Positions 61,804-64,000 of a stretch of 64,000 nucleotides of DNA are shown in pieces; position 1 is the first letter of the stretch; every line of letters starts with the position of its first letter. The DNA is from Paenibacillus sp. JNUCC-31 (lineage in GTDB: Bacteria; Bacillota; Bacilli; Paenibacillales; Paenibacillaceae). The stretch covers positions 2,356,001 to 2,420,000 of the forward strand of contig NZ_CP062165.1 in NCBI RefSeq assembly GCF_014844075.1, in the 5' to 3' direction. Made by a program: the position numbers and the translations under genes. A model generated the notes under the pieces. The model did no database searches. It worked only from the letters and a program-made list of their open reading frames with translations, and was not told where the DNA came from.

Positions 61804-63027
61804 TTACTTTACTATGATCTGAATAAGTCTCATGGCATGATCGAGAGTCCCAACCGTTTCCTCGAAGGTGCTCCCTTCAGCAATAACATGGCCTAGACGG
61901 TGATAAGCATTTTGTGGAGGAGTTACACGCTCCCCGGGGAGAACGTTAACTTTAACTTCATTTACATGACTTATTCGCACTGCCTGATCTTTGCCGATAA
62001 TTTGATCAACCTGCCCTTCCGTGTCTGACATTAGAAACCGGATGCCGGCTGTACCCTCGTACTTCACCTGTTGAATGGTAGGGCCGCGAAAAGCACATAA
62101 TATTTGCTGCTCCAACATATCCACCCCTGTAGTGAGACGAATCAGTTCTGGAATCATCCCTCCTGCCAAACGACCGTTAATCTCAATAATGGAGCAGCCA
62201 TTCTCCGTCCATTTGATTTCGGTATGTGCAACTCCATTACAAAATCCGATGATCTCAAGGGCATGCAGCACAGTCTGAATGATCGTGTCGGATTGCACTG
62301 AACTTAATTTTGCCGGAAATAGATGTCCTGCTTCTACGAAAAAAGGAAGGCCTGCAAGTGACTTTTGAGTAATACCGATAATCTCCGTTTTGCCCTGCCA
62401 GCTAATCGTCTCGACACTATATTCAGGAGCCTCGATATATCCCTCAATCAGAACTTCCTTCGGTGCTAATTGACCCCGCACATTAAATTTATTTGAAAGG
62501 ATGTTAGACACGTGCTGTTCAGCCACTTCAAGACTCATGCAGAGACGAACTGCATTTGAGCCGCTATCCTCTGTTGGCTTGATTACACAGGGAAGACCAA
62601 TGCTGTTTATTGCGTTAGCCAGTTCTGATTCATGGCGAACCACCCTGAAAGGGGGCTGAATCATACCTGCCTGTGCAAGTATCCTGCGTGTCTTTGCTTT
62701 GTTTCGCACCCTGCGAACAACTTCAAGGGGATTCCCTGGAAGGCCGTACTCTGCGCTCAGCGCAGCCACCTGCTCCAAGTAAAACTCGCTAGTTGTCGTT
62801 ATCCCCTGTATTCCCGAAAGATCGATTGTCTCTGCAAGGTGTTTACGCAACTGATTCAAATCATTCGTATCGCACACATGAACCTGACATCCCGTTTCCT
62901 TTAATCCGACGTATCTATCTGGATTATTTGTATAAAATACGGGGTCAAGCCCCCAACTTGCTGCACGAGTCAAGGCGAGCATTCCTGTACCTGTCGTGTT
63001 TGCTTCAATAAACACCAGTCTAGACAC
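61804..63027 (-). CDS. ATP-grasp ligase (L-amino acid ligase-like)
   Basis: The 407-residue protein has an N-terminal preATP-grasp domain (LVFIEANTTGTGMLALTRAASWGLDPVFYTNNPDRYVGL) and an ATP-grasp fold with IKPTEDSGSNAVRL, VLIEGYIEAPEYSVE, GVAHTEIKW and the magnesium site IIEINGRLAGGMIPEL. This set matches BacD/YwfE-like ligases that join two amino acids through an acyl phosphate. GTG at 63027 overlaps the preceding gene by eight bases. In context it should condense the products of the PLP enzyme and the aminomutase. Confidence 0.88.
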   Translation of the reverse strand: MSRLVFIEANTTGTGMLALTRAASWGLDPVFYTNNPDRYVGLKETGCQVHVCDTNDLNQLRKHLAETIDLSGIQGITTTSEFYLEQVAALSAEYGLPGNPLEVVRRVRNKAKTRRILAQAGMIQPPFRVVRHESELANAINSIGLPCVIKPTEDSGSNAVRLCMSLEVAEQHVSNILSNKFNVRGQLAPKEVLIEGYIEAPEYSVETISWQGKTEIIGITQKSLAGLPFFVEAGHLFPAKLSSVQSDTIIQTVLHALEIIGFCNGVAHTEIKWTENGCSIIEINGRLAGGMIPELIRLTTGVDMLEQQILCAFRGPTIQQVKYEGTAGIRFLMSDTEGQVDQIIGKDQAVRISHVNEVKVNVLPGERVTPPQNAYHRLGHVIAEGSTFEETVGTLDHAMRLIQIIVK

Positions 63028-64000
63028 GGTGCATCACTCCCGAGAGCCTAGCGTAGGACCACGAATAAACGACAGTCTCATAAGGAACCAATTGCGGTCC
63101 CTCAGGCAAGCGCAAAGCATCAATTTGCTTTTCTTTTCTGTAGTCCCTGTTATAGATGGTACTGGCGTAACGGTCTCCCCGGTCCGGGAAAATGGCCAAT
63201 ATATTTGTATCTTGAGGGACATTGGACTGTAGCCATTTGGCTACCGCGTAGACCGAACCAGAGGAATTCCCAGCAAAAATTTGCTGTTCTCTTGCCAGAG
63301 CGAGCGTTGCAGCAAACGCTTCTTCGTCGTTCAGCCAGTGCACTTCGTCAACGATCGAATGGTCCACGTTTGGTGCAATTAGGGAATTGCCCAGCCCGCC
63401 TTGCAAACGTTGGGGCCAATCGGGCTGTCCAAAAATAACGCTGCCAATACAATCAACCGCCACCACCTTGAGATCTGGATTGTACCTTTTGAGTGCACGG
63501 GCTGTTCCTGTCATAGACCCGCCACTTCCAACAGAAGCAACCAGGTAATCTACACGTCCAAGATCATTCATGACCTCATGAGCAAGCTCACGATATGCAG
63601 CAGGGTTGTTGGAATTTTCATATTGTCTTGGCCAGTAGGCCCCCGGAAGCTCCTTCATCAATTCGTTGAGTCGCTGCAATCGTGCGCTCTGCCATCCGTT
63701 TGTGCCCATCTGTTCCACAATATCAATCTTGCAGCCTAACGCTGTCAGCTTGGCCAGCGTAATCTGGTCCATTCGCGGATCGGTAACAATATGAACTTCA
63801 TGCCCCAGGCAGGTCCCAACCATTGCAACGCCGCAAGCCATTGTTCCGGACGAACTTTCAATAATGGGAGCTCCATCCTGCAATTGCCCACTGTACTTCG
63901 CTTCCAAAATAATTTGTTTGGCTACGCGGTCTTTCATCCCAAAGGGATTCATCAATTCAAGCTTGGCATAGACATTACCACCGATGATCCGATTATGGTT
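63020..64000 (-). CDS. Cysteine-synthase-like PLP enzyme, N-terminus beyond right edge
   Basis: The frame is open to the window edge. It begins inside NRIIGGNVYAKLELMNPFGMKDRVAKQIILEA, where the lysine of GMKDR is the PLP-Schiff-base lysine of the OASS/CBS fold. The asparagine loop is ESSSGTMACGVAMVG instead of the TSGNTG of CysK, and later blocks are LVASVGSGGSMTGTARAL and GGLGNSLIAPNVDHSIVDEVHWL. These features mark a subgroup often found in biosynthetic clusters rather than housekeeping CysK. It may make an unusual beta-substituted amino acid such as 2,3-diaminopropionate. Its 3' end overlaps the ATP-grasp gene by eight bases. Confidence 0.85.
   Translation of the reverse strand, partial: NHNRIIGGNVYAKLELMNPFGMKDRVAKQIILEAKYSGQLQDGAPIIESSSGTMACGVAMVGTCLGHEVHIVTDPRMDQITLAKLTALGCKIDIVEQMGTNGWQSARLQRLNELMKELPGAYWPRQYENSNNPAAYRELAHEVMNDLGRVDYLVASVGSGGSMTGTARALKRYNPDLKVVAVDCIGSVIFGQPDWPQRLQGGLGNSLIAPNVDHSIVDEVHWLNDEEAFAATLALAREQQIFAGNSSGSVYAVAKWLQSNVPQDTNILAIFPDRGDRYASTIYNRDYRKEKQIDALRLPEGPQLVPYETVVYSWSYARLSGVMHRV

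Overview
The window looks like the chromosome of a Paenibacillus-type endospore-forming Firmicute. The support is a gerA-gerB-gerC germinant receptor operon, a Spo0E-like phosphatase, strong AGGAGG-type ribosome binding sites with frequent TTG/GTG starts, an S-box (SAM) riboswitch, YesM/AraC two-component systems beside LplB/LplC-type sugar permeases, and copper-amine-oxidase stalk-domain proteins. No rRNA, tRNA, CRISPR array, transposase or prophage was seen. Species assignment is not possible from sequence reading alone.

Layout. 1-3000: a carbohydrate ABC transporter (permease cut by the left edge, lipoprotein binding protein, LacI regulator) with a readable promoter, twin operators and a cre-like site. 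3000-6900: a YtkA/FixH-like lipoprotein with BdbC, a HxlR regulator divergent from a broken nitroreductase that is joined to a fragment of a stalk-domain gene, small ORFs, and a stalk protein with an internal duplication. 7000-13300: a type VII secretion (ESX/WXG100)-associated patch with a WXG100 protein, a DUF4176 protein, a six-TM protein, a WXG/LXG-like effector candidate and an EspG-like chaperone candidate, followed by a SUMF1-like protein and a large unrecognised protein. 13600-21350: an oligosaccharide transporter whose binding protein, response regulator and sensor kinase are on the minus strand while its two permeases are on the plus strand. 21400-28600: Spo0E, two tandem BtrH-like paralogues with a WYL regulator, a zinc ribbon, an ArsR/MFS divergent pair, a SnoaL-like protein and Rrf2. 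28600-34600: two divergent AraC-controlled catabolic units (Gfo/Idh/MocA oxidoreductases, aldo/keto reductase, sugar isomerase). 34800-40350: a response regulator, a frameshifted histidine kinase and a MacB-like ABC exporter. 40500-43140: mmuM and mmuP under a SAM riboswitch. 43200-47250: ger operon. 47400-54230: a soluble PAS/MCP protein, then RpiR divergent from an ECF transporter (S, fused A-A, T) plus a PHP-domain protein, with a 197-bp palindrome between them. 54300-58070: VOC protein, WYL regulator, CynX-like MFS and its LysR regulator.

58357 to the right edge is the most likely undescribed system: a tight minus-strand run of a cysteine-synthase-like PLP enzyme, an ATP-grasp ligase, an MFS exporter, a KamA-type radical-SAM 2,3-aminomutase and an EctD/PhyH-type 2-oxoglutarate dioxygenase. 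Together these look like a small biosynthetic cluster for an exported dipeptide-like molecule containing a beta-amino acid. The aminomutase keeps one of the two lysine-binding aspartates of lysine 2,3-aminomutase and lacks the other, so its substrate may not be lysine.

Functions are read from motifs and family resemblance; no database search was run. Start codons were moved from the longest ORF wherever a Shine-Dalgarno sequence clearly supports an internal start.
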